From Elusimicrobiota bacterium (lineage in GTDB: Bacteria; Elusimicrobiota; UBA5214; JBBAAG01), in assembly GCA_041658405.1 (NCBI GenBank), contig JBBAAG010000014.1, positions 1 through 46,212 of the forward strand: 46,212 bases of DNA, in the 5' to 3' direction. Shown here in pieces: positions 8,420 to 18,840 of this stretch (its first letter is position 1; each line of letters starts with the position of its first letter). The translations under genes were made by a program, and so were the position numbers. Under the pieces are notes generated by a model. The model saw only the letters and a program-made list of their open reading frames with translations, was not told the origin of the DNA and did not search any database.

Positions 8420-11400
8420 AGTATAACAATCGCATATCGGTTATCTCTATCTTAACATCATTGGCGGTACTTATAAGTTTATCCTCAGCCAATGCCGGGT
8501 GGTACGTAAAAAAGATACTAGAAAACTCAAACTGGCAAGTAGTCAACGATATATCTTTAGGGACACTTTATACGGGATATAATTACATAAATATCGGGAC
8601 AAGAAACTTTAAATATGTTGGATTCTCCTGGAATGGCAACAATTTTGTTTCATCATACTCCGGTTCAATGTCAGCATCAGTCAGTAGTTTAGGAATATGG
8701 AAAGCGCGTAATTCTGACAGTATCCCGCGCCTGTATTGCGGAATTGGCAAACCCGGCGGGCTTTACGAGATAGTTGATGGTAACCAAACTTTACTCCCCC
8801 CATCACCGTATGCAGGTAATGCCAATAAAATCTTTTGTGGAAACGGGCATAACACAACAACAGAATATATGTACTCCGCCAATAACGGCGGTGGATTATA
8901 TGAATACCTTTACGATAACGCCAGTAGTGCATGGACAAGAACTGATTATTCCCGTGCAAAACCTGTAGAAGGCGGTGTACACAATGCCACGTGTGTAATG
9001 ACTGCCAAAGCACGGCATAACGACAACGTAGAACGATTGTATGGCGGGTATGACGGGTTAGTAAAGGAATATAGCTATGAATGGGATCAACATGACGACC
9101 AGTACGATTATCGCGATGAAATTGTAATAGATTATTCTTCAACCAGCCATGATGACGTTGTTGCAATAACAACTTCAAATGTCACGGGTAGCCTCAAACT
9201 ATACATCTGCCGCAGTTCTTCTACACTATATGAAACACAGTATAGTAGTACGTTTAATCGATGGCCGACTTCGTCGTCAAACTACACTACTCTATCTTTC
9301 AGCGGTGCCTTACTTACCGACTTAAAGATTGCACAAGGCCGCAGTGACGGTATTAATCGTATGTATGTAACATCAAAAAACGGAAGGATATACGAGAGGA
9401 CATACACAAGCGGCAGCGGGTGGAGCGCCATCTCTGGGATTTACGTTTCTGACAGCTCACTCAAATGTTTAGACATTGGCACTACGAGGAGTGACAATCG
9501 TAAACGCATATATTGCGGTGATAATTCAGGAAGAGTTTATGAGATAACCTACGACAGCGCACCACCGGTATCAAGGATAACAAGCCCTTCCAGCGGTAAC
9601 GCGTTCTCAACCCCCCCGGTAATTTCCGGTACAGCTGCGGATACCAACGGTATCGGCCTAAAATCCATAAATTATCGTCTAACAGATACAACCGAAAACC
9701 CTGATAAATACTGGGCCGGTTCCGCATGGGTAATAAGCTCATACTGGGTAACTAACGCTATTGCAGACGCTCCTGTAACATACACAGGATCATATAATAC
9801 CGCGTTAGCAACACTTTCCGCAGGGCACAATTACCGGTTTGAAACACAGGTATTGGATGTAGGCGATAATTATGAACTAAATTTTACAACAATTACTTTT
9901 ATGTTTGACAACGCATCACCTAATACTGTAACCGACCTTACCGCAACCGAAGGACAGGAAGAACAATCAATAAAATTATCATGGACAACACCGGGTAATG
10001 ACGGAACAATTTCTTCACGTTCGCTCACTAATTGTGTGTATACAATAAAACATTCAACTAATCCCAATGACACCTGGGCGAGTAATTATGTAATCAATAT
10101 TACAACCACTGCTACAATAAATACACCGGCATCGTTTATCATTACCGGACTATCAAAAGGCATACCTCATTATTTTTGGTTAAAAACAAAAGATGAACTC
10201 AACAACTATTCTCCAGTCTCAAACACAACAGAGAGTTATGCACAAGACTATCCCCCGGTAACGCCTACCGGCTTGACTGTCCTCAACACTGGTACAGGGC
10301 AGGCAGTTTCACTGTACTGGACACAGAATCCTGAACCAGACCTGTTGGGATACAACATCTATCGCAGTACATACAGTTGCGGGTTGACGGATAAAACGTT
10401 TGTCATAGCATTAAGCAGTAATGCGTATGTAGACACCGGCCTGATTTTTAATACCACATATTTTTATCAATTATCCGCATTTGATTCCTACAACCATACA
10501 AGTATCCCAAATACTGAAAGCATTGTCTACACACTTGATACAACCCCCCCGGAACCAATACTCAGTTTCCAAGCATCTCCCGGGAATACGTATATCATAC
10601 TTTCATGGATTGAACAACAGGACTCATCTATATACTCTCATATAATCGAACGTTCAAACACTTCCGGTGATGATGGATTCAGTGTGATAACAACTTTTTT
10701 ATCTCCGGGAACAACACATCAGGATACCGGCTTGGTTAACGATACCACTTACTGGTACCGCACAAAAACTGTTGATGTCAACGGAATGGCAAGTGTTTAT
10801 AGTTCAGTTGTCAGCACATTCCCCAGCGCAATTGCTGATATAAGCCCCCCAGCTGCAATAACTTCACTTACTGCAGACAAAGGGATTAACGAAGGTTCCA
10901 TACAACTATCATGGGCTACAACTGGAGATGATGGAACATCGGGCAATATCTGGAACGGCTCAATTGTGGTACGATATACTTCATCTAACTCCAAGCAATG
11001 GGATACATGTGAAGGTAAAGTTAATATAAGCACAAATATGGCAGCAGGTTCATCACAGTCAATCAGTATCACAACCTTATCCTCCGGTGTAACCTACTAC
11101 TTCTGGATACGTATAACAGATGATTCCGGTGTAATGTCCGACTTATCAAACCGTGCAACAACTTACGCTCAGATTGATTTAATACCTCCATCAGCAATAA
11201 CAACCCTCATAGCTACGCAGACTGAAAACGAAGGGTCTATACAATTAGAGTGGACATATACGGGTGACAACAATTATTCGGGTGATATATCAAACGGAGC
11301 GTTGAATTTATATTATTCAGTATCCTCAGCGGATAATGAACCACTGAACGCTTATAAAATCCAATTTTCTACTTCCGTCAACTCCAGAACAACTGCAAAA

Positions 11401-13722
11401 CTTATTGTGACAGGCCTTACTGAACGCGCAACATACTATCTAGCGTTGCGTACACGCGATGATTCATACAACTGGTCATCATTATCTAATACAGCAACGA
11501 CCTGGGCACAAGCTGACAGAACACCACCTGCGAGGATTGAGAATTTGGCGGTAGACCTTACCTTCAGCACATCGGTCCAGCTTTCATGGACTCCAACGGG
11601 AGATAACGGTTATACCGGCACCATATCTACCGGGGTATACCAGGTAAAATACGCGACATTCAATTTTAACCCAGAAGATCCAGGTTTTGGCAACTATACT
11701 ACTATACAGTGGATAGCATACGGTATTACTCATGAGACAAGTATTACTTATGATTTAACAGGGTTAGCGTTAAGAACAACTTACTATTTTGCGATAAGGT
11801 TATCAGACAAAACATTGAATAACTGGTCAGTTTTTTCAAATACGGTAACCACAAAAATGGTAGACCTTATTCCCCCCGCAAAAATAAATGATTTTGTTGG
11901 AATCCCGGGAGTAAAGAGCGGAAGTATTATGTTAACCTGGACTTCTCCCGGTGATGATGGTACAGTCTATGACCTAACCTCCGGTGATTTTATTATACGT
12001 TACTCAACAAATTTATCTCAGGGATACTCGATCTGTGACTACGAAATCGTTATACCCACATCTACGGTACCGGGAGATAAACAAACACTGACACTTGACA
12101 ACTTAATTTCAGGCAAAACATATCGTTTTTGGATCTCCTGCGGTGATTCTGCAGGTAACCGTATAACCTCGGGCCTTTCGGGCCAGACTGTACAAGCCTC
12201 TATAGTATCACTCACACGGTTAAACATTGCAATCAGCACATATACATTTGCAGGGGAAGGATTGAATACCGATATCACTATCCTTGACAATAACAACAAC
12301 TTAGTAACAAACTTCACCGGAAATATGCTCTTTACCTGCGAAGATACACAGGCAATTATTCCTTCTACCTACACTTTCACAGAATCTGATAACGGCAGTC
12401 TCGCAACCAGTATTGTATTTCTTACAGCAGGCACGCATAAATTCCGTGCGTTACTTGAAGATTATCCTTCGATCAATGCTGAACAGACAGTCACCGTATA
12501 TCCCAAACCTGCGACTAAACTTGTTATCTACGGTATTCCTTCACTTATAAATACAGGTTCTGCATTTGACGTTACTGTAGAAGCCAGGGATTCATTTGAC
12601 AACATTGACACTGCATACAACCGTTCGGTTTGGTTTGAAACGAATGACACTTCCGCGGTTTTACCGTCAACTTATACGTTCAGTTTTACTGACCGCGGAA
12701 AACATGTTTTTTCCAGCAGCATAATTTTTAACACTCCAGTAAAGACCCCGGGTGAACGCTATCTTATTATCAGCGACACGCTATCAACCACCGGCTTGCA
12801 GGAAGGGATTAACGTTTTTGCATTATCTTCATTCCGGTTTGTCCTCACGGGCACTCCTGCGAGTGTAATTGCCGGCATACCTGTCTCTGCGGAAGTTACA
12901 ATTTATGACCCGTATAACAGCGTGTACTCACTCTACCGCGGAAGCATACAGATAACCTCGAGTGACCTCTATGCCCAACTCCCAGCGACAACTACTCTGC
13001 AGAATGGCTACCTCAAATTTGAAAACAAGATAATCTTTCATTCAGCGGGTAACCAGAAACTGCGTATAACAGATACTCAATACACCGATCTCACTAACGA
13101 AACTTCGTATTACATATCAGTAATCCCGGAAAACCTTCATCATTTCCAAATAATTACGCCGTTGACCGCGAATGCTGACCAGGTAGTACCATTAACCATT
13201 TATGCAAAAGATTTTTATAATAATACCATCCCGGGTTTTGTTTCAAAAACAAAACTTGAGATAACTTCCGGTAAAATTTCTCCGCAAACAACCGATGATT
13301 TTATTAACGGTAAATGGGAAGGTAATTCGTACCTCGAACTTGGCACTAATAATACCGTACGCATAAAATGTGCGGATGATGTCGGGCATAAAGGCGAAAG
13401 TGAAAGTATCGACCTCAGCGCTAGCGCGCTTACCACACAATCAATGAATTACCCAAACCCGTTTTCACCGGATAAAGGCGGGACACAGATACGTTTTCAC
13501 CTGCAAAAAAATACGCGGGTACTCGTTACGATCTTTACTGTTTCCGGACAAATTATCCGACAGTGGGACATTGACGGTTTAAAAGGTTCTAACTATATCA
13601 CCTGGAACGGAGACAACCAGAATGGTTCATTAGTAAGTTCAGGCGGATACATTGTTTTGATTGAAAAGAAATACAGTACCGGTAAAGAACGCCAGACGTT
13701 CAAAATTGCAGTTGTTTATTGA
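8416..13722 (+). CDS. Giant secreted multidomain protein: propeller-like repeats, FN3 domains, Ig-like domains, FlgD-like C-terminal domain
   Basis: A 1768-residue surface protein with a signal peptide (about residues 1-27). Residues ~30-380 hold roughly six repeats of about 50 residues with patterns like RSDGINRMY and GRIYERTY, suggesting a beta-propeller. An Ig-like domain (~382-500) is followed by seven fibronectin type III domains starting near residues 502, 612, 709, 809, 922, 1035 and 1150. Several of these begin PPAxI and share W(T)..GDDGT. About four filamin/Big-like Ig repeats fill ~1262-1670. The last ~95 residues begin MNYPNPFSPDKGG and contain ITWNGDNQNG and SSGGYIV, the pattern of FlgD Ig-like or type IX sorting domains. 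No catalytic domain is evident, so adhesion or a structural role is most likely. It overlaps the barrel gene before it and converges with the hydrolase after it. Confidence 0.8.
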   Translation: MKYNNRISVISILTSLAVLISLSSANAGWYVKKILENSNWQVVNDISLGTLYTGYNYINIGTRNFKYVGFSWNGNNFVSSYSGSMSASVSSLGIWKARNSDSIPRLYCGIGKPGGLYEIVDGNQTLLPPSPYAGNANKIFCGNGHNTTTEYMYSANNGGGLYEYLYDNASSAWTRTDYSRAKPVEGGVHNATCVMTAKARHNDNVERLYGGYDGLVKEYSYEWDQHDDQYDYRDEIVIDYSSTSHDDVVAITTSNVTGSLKLYICRSSSTLYETQYSSTFNRWPTSSSNYTTLSFSGALLTDLKIAQGRSDGINRMYVTSKNGRIYERTYTSGSGWSAISGIYVSDSSLKCLDIGTTRSDNRKRIYCGDNSGRVYEITYDSAPPVSRITSPSSGNAFSTPPVISGTAADTNGIGLKSINYRLTDTTENPDKYWAGSAWVISSYWVTNAIADAPVTYTGSYNTALATLSAGHNYRFETQVLDVGDNYELNFTTITFMFDNASPNTVTDLTATEGQEEQSIKLSWTTPGNDGTISSRSLTNCVYTIKHSTNPNDTWASNYVINITTTATINTPASFIITGLSKGIPHYFWLKTKDELNNYSPVSNTTESYAQDYPPVTPTGLTVLNTGTGQAVSLYWTQNPEPDLLGYNIYRSTYSCGLTDKTFVIALSSNAYVDTGLIFNTTYFYQLSAFDSYNHTSIPNTESIVYTLDTTPPEPILSFQASPGNTYIILSWIEQQDSSIYSHIIERSNTSGDDGFSVITTFLSPGTTHQDTGLVNDTTYWYRTKTVDVNGMASVYSSVVSTFPSAIADISPPAAITSLTADKGINEGSIQLSWATTGDDGTSGNIWNGSIVVRYTSSNSKQWDTCEGKVNISTNMAAGSSQSISITTLSSGVTYYFWIRITDDSGVMSDLSNRATTYAQIDLIPPSAITTLIATQTENEGSIQLEWTYTGDNNYSGDISNGALNLYYSVSSADNEPLNAYKIQFSTSVNSRTTAKLIVTGLTERATYYLALRTRDDSYNWSSLSNTATTWAQADRTPPARIENLAVDLTFSTSVQLSWTPTGDNGYTGTISTGVYQVKYATFNFNPEDPGFGNYTTIQWIAYGITHETSITYDLTGLALRTTYYFAIRLSDKTLNNWSVFSNTVTTKMVDLIPPAKINDFVGIPGVKSGSIMLTWTSPGDDGTVYDLTSGDFIIRYSTNLSQGYSICDYEIVIPTSTVPGDKQTLTLDNLISGKTYRFWISCGDSAGNRITSGLSGQTVQASIVSLTRLNIAISTYTFAGEGLNTDITILDNNNNLVTNFTGNMLFTCEDTQAIIPSTYTFTESDNGSLATSIVFLTAGTHKFRALLEDYPSINAEQTVTVYPKPATKLVIYGIPSLINTGSAFDVTVEARDSFDNIDTAYNRSVWFETNDTSAVLPSTYTFSFTDRGKHVFSSSIIFNTPVKTPGERYLIISDTLSTTGLQEGINVFALSSFRFVLTGTPASVIAGIPVSAEVTIYDPYNSVYSLYRGSIQITSSDLYAQLPATTTLQNGYLKFENKIIFHSAGNQKLRITDTQYTDLTNETSYYISVIPENLHHFQIITPLTANADQVVPLTIYAKDFYNNTIPGFVSKTKLEITSGKISPQTTDDFINGKWEGNSYLELGTNNTVRIKCADDVGHKGESESIDLSASALTTQSMNYPNPFSPDKGGTQIRFHLQKNTRVLVTIFTVSGQIIRQWDIDGLKGSNYITWNGDNQNGSLVSSGGYIVLIEKKYSTGKERQTFKIAVVY

Positions 13723-14645
13723 CCTAAAAAAGATATCAATGTTTTATTAAACTCCTCAGAATTAGTTTCAGGGGAACAATGCCCTGCTTTTTTGATTACA
13801 TACAAAGTAGAACCATTGATTCTTTTTAACAGTTTTTTTCCTATATCAATCTTTACCCATGAATCCTCAGCACCCCAGATAATCAACGCCTGTGCTTTGA
13901 TATTCTCAACCTTTACATCTTCATCACTCGCAGCTGTGATAAACGAATCAAGAATAGCTTCTATTGTCCCGGGAACGAGTAATGGTGTTAGGAACCCTTC
14001 AACCTCTTCATGAGACGCTTTTTGTCCGTATGCAGAATCAAGAAACTGCTGGATACCTTTTTTATTAACGAATTTTTCAACAATGATTCTCTCAAAATTT
14101 TCACGTACGTCTTTACGTTTCAACATTTCGCCACTACCAAAACTATTCTTTTTTCTTTCAAACATAGCAGGATCAACTAACACAAGTTTTGAAGTTAACT
14201 CCGGCTTCTGTACAGCCATCTCAGCAACAACTTTTCCACCCATCGAATGCCCGACAAGATTCCATCCCGGATAAGGCACCACTCCCTGAGATTCAAGTTT
14301 TTTCAGTAAACCCCATAACAATTCTGCGCGTTTCTTGATTGAGTGATCAAACCCAGTTTTTTTTGAACTATACCCATAAGCCGGCAGGTCTACAGCAACA
14401 ACATTATACCCCGCAGCGTTTACAATCCCCGCATTTTTTCGCCAACTGAATGTTGAACCCATAAAACCATGCACAAATAATACATTACCTTTCCCTCCAT
14501 CAACAGTTTTCCATAAACGGTAATGCAAATCAATGCCGTTAACGTTGGTATACCTGCTGTTTTCAAATGGCAGAACATCCTGTGCAACAGAACATACAAC
14601 AGAACTTAAGGTTAAAATAATTATGCAGAACAGTTTTATTAGCAT
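13716..14645 (-). CDS. Exported alpha/beta-fold hydrolase
   Basis: A ~309-residue hydrolase with an N-terminal signal sequence (about residues 1-22). The oxyanion region is LFVHGFMGS, the nucleophile elbow is GHSMGG (Ser ~134), the acid is in IIWGAEDSWV and the histidine in KKAGHCSPE, giving a complete catalytic triad. The family includes esterases, lipases and C-C hydrolases, so the substrate cannot be named. The frame begins with TTG at 14648, directly before an ATG at 14645, which I take as the start. It follows the SGNH hydrolase by 10 bases as the last gene of a nine-gene unit, and its 3' end overlaps the convergent giant gene by 7 bases. Confidence 0.88.
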   Translation of the reverse strand: MLIKLFCIIILTLSSVVCSVAQDVLPFENSRYTNVNGIDLHYRLWKTVDGGKGNVLFVHGFMGSTFSWRKNAGIVNAAGYNVVAVDLPAYGYSSKKTGFDHSIKKRAELLWGLLKKLESQGVVPYPGWNLVGHSMGGKVVAEMAVQKPELTSKLVLVDPAMFERKKNSFGSGEMLKRKDVRENFERIIVEKFVNKKGIQQFLDSAYGQKASHEEVEGFLTPLLVPGTIEAILDSFITAASDEDVKVENIKAQALIIWGAEDSWVKIDIGKKLLKRINGSTLYVIKKAGHCSPETNSEEFNKTLISFLGQ

Positions 14646-14655
14646 CAAATACTTT

Positions 14656-15441
14656 TTATTTAGGATTTACACCCAACCTCTTATTAATCTCTTCAACCCA
14701 TGGGGTATAAAACTCTTTTTTTAAATGTATACCGTCACGGGTAACTTCTTCCTTGAGTTCACCGTTGTCATCTTTATACAAGCTATACAGGTCAATATAC
14801 TCAAGCTCCATTTCTTTCGCAAATACACGCAGTTTTGAATTAGTATCAACAATCTTTTGATTTAACTTCGCATATCTCCCGCGGCAGGGTAATAATGATT
14901 CTACTACTATTATAGTCTTAGGATACAATGCCTGCAGAGTATTAACAATCTCCTGGTAATTAGAAATAATTTTTTCGGAATCCACCGAACTCCCGAGATC
15001 GTTGACTCCTATCATAACAAAAAAATGTGACGGGTTTGGTGCAAGCGCAATTGTTGTCAACCTATTCATCAACCCTCGCCCGTCCACCATCCCGCTGCGA
15101 TCCCCGGCAATCCCGCGGTTGACAAACGTCTGTCCCGGGAAATACAGTGATACGTTAAACCCTTCGGTGATAGAGTCACCCAGTAAAACAACCTGTTCCG
15201 CCCATACAGTATCACCTTCAGTAAGTTTTTTTTGTATCTGCACATTTTCTTTGATAAACATATTCAACCGGTTATCATAATGGTCAGTATAATTCAAAAC
15301 ATAAGTCGTAGTAGCTGGTTTAACGCTTGCAGATGACACTTGAACATCCTCCGCCTGTAAACTCACGGTCAACGAAAACATGATAATTGTTATTACCCAT
15401 ACCAACACAGGCATCACCTGTGCTTTGTGCTTTGAAACCAT
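14656..15441 (-). CDS. Exported SGNH/GDSL-family hydrolase
   Basis: A 261-residue protein whose signal peptide ends near SLQA30. All SGNH blocks are present: GDSITEGF with the nucleophile Ser at ~90, NRGIAGD (block II), IGVNDLG (block III Asn), and RDGIHL with the Asp-His pair near the C-terminus. The closest described relatives are PAF-acetylhydrolase-like or carbohydrate esterases, which remove acetyl groups from glycans. Next to a heparinase-like lyase, a carbohydrate esterase role is plausible but inferred. It has a perfect AAGGAG ribosome binding site and lies 34 bases after the lyase gene. Confidence 0.88.
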   Translation of the reverse strand: MVSKHKAQVMPVLVWVITIIMFSLTVSLQAEDVQVSSASVKPATTTYVLNYTDHYDNRLNMFIKENVQIQKKLTEGDTVWAEQVVLLGDSITEGFNVSLYFPGQTFVNRGIAGDRSGMVDGRGLMNRLTTIALAPNPSHFFVMIGVNDLGSSVDSEKIISNYQEIVNTLQALYPKTIIVVESLLPCRGRYAKLNQKIVDTNSKLRVFAKEMELEYIDLYSLYKDDNGELKEEVTRDGIHLKKEFYTPWVEEINKRLGVNPK

Positions 15442-15475
15442 AATTTATTCTCCTTACAGCAAATATTTATAATAT

Positions 15476-18400
15476 TTAATTCTTAGCAACTACTTTACTG
15501 TTTATTAGTATATTAACTTTTGTGGTAGAATAAATACCGATATTATCTTTATCCTTAAATACCACTGATGTTTTTACAGGGATAACAAATTCATCACCGG
15601 GTTGAAGGTCAAGAATTTCAAACCGGTCACCTTGTTTTAACCCGTTTGTATCTTCCACCTTATAATCCATCAACTGCCCGAATTTTGTTTCAACAATTTT
15701 TGTGGAAACATCCCCGCATCTGATAAGTTTGCCGCTAAAAAACTGTGTACCCGGCCTACTATTACTCCGCGCGTACTCGTGGGTCAGTAAACTCGTAAAC
15801 TCCCGGGAGTTCACAGGGTCGGATTCCAGTATCCCCGTACCCAGTACCAACGATGCGCAGTTTAATTTTATCAACGTTTCACCCGATGGAAGCTTTTCTA
15901 CCGACCCAATATAATACACCGTATTCCTGCTGTATCCGGGATTAGTGAACATAACAACCTGTCCCTTCAATACATCACCTAAAGGCACTTTTTCAGTTGT
16001 TATAACCGCACGGTTCTGTGTATCAACCGCCACAATCTTACCTGTGAAACACGAATTATCCGCAACAATTTTTGTTGTCCCGAAACTAACTTCTTTTGTA
16101 CCGAACATACACATTTTTTGAGGAAGTTTATCTTTCATCCTGATATACGCGAAGGTACCTGTCAACAAATACTTACTCCCCTTATCTAAAAACTCATAAG
16201 GTTTATTGTACTCCCCGGAAGTCAAAAAGTAATCCTCTATACCATCCTCCAGCTGCACACACACACCTGCTGGGAGGATTGGTTCGTTCACATCTTTATT
16301 CTCAAGTTGTGTTATATTAAGAATACACTGCGCAGTTGCTGCACCGGTTAACGGTTCATATATCCCGATGAATACACTGCGCAAGTCCGTAGCAGCAGAA
16401 CCTACTTCCGTCTTCCTTCGTACATACACGTACCTTGATTTCGGGAGTGAACTATATATCCCCGGCGCTACTGCAGTGATAATCTCACACCCTTTTTGTG
16501 GCAGCATTGAAAGTTTAATAAACGAATTATTGTCCGGTAGATGCCAGGTAGCTTTCCATAAACCGTCATGTATCACAACACGTTTTGGGTTCATCACAAA
16601 CCCTAATCCATTCCCCGGAGGCGCAACCCAGTACGGTTTGTTTGGATACCCGTCAAGATCACCGTCGTTGAGGACCATATTACCCCAGTTATACTCTTTC
16701 CCGGCAAGCGAACCTGTATCTTCTTCCACCCCGAATTCTATGTTTTCAAATGTTGCAGTAGTCGTAAGGCTGTGGAATACATAATCATGCTGTTTCCCGC
16801 CGTTAACACGGAAGATATCAAGCAAATACTTATTCTTACCCTCACCCGCAAGTGCAGCTAACCTGCGGTACTGTGTTACCCCCTGTTCTTTATAACAATT
16901 CTCACTTGAAACTTCTGCCATTGCAAGCCCGGGGAAGTCAGCAAACTGGTACAAACTACCTCCAGTAGCTTGGGTGATCGGGTTCATAGATTTTTCGTTT
17001 ACCAGCACAAGATTATGGCTTGCGGTTTGTTTTGACCATCCGACATACGCGTGAGTACTGCCCCATCCGTAACCCAGATCATACCCCAGCTCGTACCCCA
17101 ACGCATAATATGAAAGATTAAGGTCATCAAAATTACTGTGGTTTAAAGCCGGCCCGAACCGCAACATTACAGCCTGTGATAACGGATCCAAACTGTTGCC
17201 ATTACGCAAAAACACAAACCCTTTTTGCCCGAAGAATACGGACTTATTAACTTTTTCAGGGATAACCTTGTCCGGTTCAACTACTTTTAACTCCGCAGAA
17301 TCAATCCCGTGAAACAGTATCCACGGGTCGTAAGCCGTTACACTTTTTAAACGGTAGTCATCAAGTTTACCTCCGGTCATTTCTGTAAGCAGCCAATTAA
17401 ACGGTTTCCTACCCTCCTGATCAGTTACACGTGAAGAAAAATATTCTGCATGACGGTAATCAGTCCCAGAGAACAATGTTTTTATATTACCTGACTTACG
17501 TATATCCGGTGATGAGTCACCGAACTGTGGTGTTTTACCTGTACAATTAATCATAGCGTCGGGAACAAGATATATATTTTGAAACTTAGCATTATTATAT
17601 AAATTTATACCATCAGGATATTTTTTACTGCGGTAATTAAACAACGGCTCCGCAAAAGTGGTATACAACTCGCGGGTATGATGTTCATAAATTGTTGATG
17701 TTTCATAATACCTGCCATCACGGTCTATATTGTTATCAATCATAGTATTGATACCATACGGGCCGGTATACGCCCAGTCTATATACAACGGTATTCCTAA
17801 CAAACACCCGGCTGCCATTGCCCCGCGGACATAATCCGCGGTACCGTTTGTCAACCGCCCTTTCAATGATTCGACATAACAATACTCCGCTGCGTTTAAT
17901 ATAATATTTTTCTCAATATTTTGCCTCCGGGTAAGCGAAGGCACTACTGAAGGTTTATCCAACGCAGGGCTATTATAAATTTTGTCATACCAGTCAATAA
18001 ATACTACTAACACACGTGCTACCTGATACCATGGACGGGATAACCGCCCGCTTGGGGGTTTACTTGGATAATCCCAGGAACCTTTATCGCAGGAAGGATA
18101 AATTTCAGCAATTAAATCAAAAATCTGTGCTGCGGTTTCCGCATACTTTTCATCATCCGTAAGAGTATACGCCAGTGAAAGGTTATGTAACGCGCTGTAT
18201 TGCAAAGTTTCAACCACCCATGCGTTATATGACCCAACAAAATAATGTATCCTTCCATCTTTCCCGACATACCCTGTTCCCGTATCCGTATGCTCAGCAT
18301 CAGGCAAAATATGCCCGCCCTGGCATTTAACCTTCCCCGGAGTGTCAAAACTACACTTCGCACCGCCCCAGGTACCCCATGATTTTCCACAGATCGGGCA

Positions 18401-18796
18401 TCCTGTTGCACCGTATGCGAAACATGCGCCTTTACCCGGCATTACGGATTTGTACCATTCAAAATCACGGTTTATCCATTGTTCCGCATTCTTTACCGTG
18501 GTTGTAGACAACTTTTTTGCCCATGCATACTTCTGCACGCGTTCCTTCGCTAATTTAACATCTTCCGGGGTGAGATACACACACGGATGCACTTCACGCC
18601 CCTGTGGTGTACGTTCCGCGTTCTTCCATGCATTAACATACGACGAAATTGCATTTTTAGTACTGTTTTCAGCTTTTTTCATATTACTCCCTGCCACATT
18701 TTCAGCTGCTGACAGGTGTGTATTAAAACAACATATCAGCATCATCCCGGATAATACATATACTTTAGAACTCACACTGTTTTTAAAATTCAACAT
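15476..18796 (-). CDS. Heparinase II/III-like polysaccharide lyase
   Basis: A ~1106-residue secreted protein. The frame opens at 18871, but the methionine at 18796 begins a good signal peptide (about residues 1-30, ending THLSA) and avoids overlap with the preceding gene. A GAGG ribosome binding site lies 13-16 bases upstream. A Cys-rich loop, CPICG at ~133-137 with KCQGGH at ~157-162, matches the metal-binding loop common in heparinase-like lyases. An all-helical toroid region follows. The Heparinase II/III beta-sandwich contains HSNFDDLNLSYYALG (~549) and ASHNLVLVNEKS. About 250 further C-terminal residues look like added beta domains. It probably cleaves uronic-acid-containing polysaccharides; the actual substrate is unknown. 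Confidence 0.82.
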   Translation of the reverse strand: MLNFKNSVSSKVYVLSGMMLICCFNTHLSAAENVAGSNMKKAENSTKNAISSYVNAWKNAERTPQGREVHPCVYLTPEDVKLAKERVQKYAWAKKLSTTTVKNAEQWINRDFEWYKSVMPGKGACFAYGATGCPICGKSWGTWGGAKCSFDTPGKVKCQGGHILPDAEHTDTGTGYVGKDGRIHYFVGSYNAWVVETLQYSALHNLSLAYTLTDDEKYAETAAQIFDLIAEIYPSCDKGSWDYPSKPPSGRLSRPWYQVARVLVVFIDWYDKIYNSPALDKPSVVPSLTRRQNIEKNIILNAAEYCYVESLKGRLTNGTADYVRGAMAAGCLLGIPLYIDWAYTGPYGINTMIDNNIDRDGRYYETSTIYEHHTRELYTTFAEPLFNYRSKKYPDGINLYNNAKFQNIYLVPDAMINCTGKTPQFGDSSPDIRKSGNIKTLFSGTDYRHAEYFSSRVTDQEGRKPFNWLLTEMTGGKLDDYRLKSVTAYDPWILFHGIDSAELKVVEPDKVIPEKVNKSVFFGQKGFVFLRNGNSLDPLSQAVMLRFGPALNHSNFDDLNLSYYALGYELGYDLGYGWGSTHAYVGWSKQTASHNLVLVNEKSMNPITQATGGSLYQFADFPGLAMAEVSSENCYKEQGVTQYRRLAALAGEGKNKYLLDIFRVNGGKQHDYVFHSLTTTATFENIEFGVEEDTGSLAGKEYNWGNMVLNDGDLDGYPNKPYWVAPPGNGLGFVMNPKRVVIHDGLWKATWHLPDNNSFIKLSMLPQKGCEIITAVAPGIYSSLPKSRYVYVRRKTEVGSAATDLRSVFIGIYEPLTGAATAQCILNITQLENKDVNEPILPAGVCVQLEDGIEDYFLTSGEYNKPYEFLDKGSKYLLTGTFAYIRMKDKLPQKMCMFGTKEVSFGTTKIVADNSCFTGKIVAVDTQNRAVITTEKVPLGDVLKGQVVMFTNPGYSRNTVYYIGSVEKLPSGETLIKLNCASLVLGTGILESDPVNSREFTSLLTHEYARSNSRPGTQFFSGKLIRCGDVSTKIVETKFGQLMDYKVEDTNGLKQGDRFEILDLQPGDEFVIPVKTSVVFKDKDNIGIYSTTKVNILINSKVVAKN

Positions 18797-18840
18797 TCTG
18801 TAAGTAAATTCCTCTTTCACCAAATTTGTATCAATATATA

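Noticed and set aside
8681..9178. 165-codon minus-strand frame inside the giant surface gene
   Set aside because: His/Arg-rich composition typical of a shadow frame opposite a Thr/Ser/Asn/Tyr-rich coding sequence.
9900..12200. Repeated blocks in the giant gene as DNA repeats or a CRISPR-like array
   Set aside because: The similarity is between FN3 domains at protein level. DNA copies are diverged and there are no regular repeat-spacer units; no CRISPR array was seen anywhere in the window.
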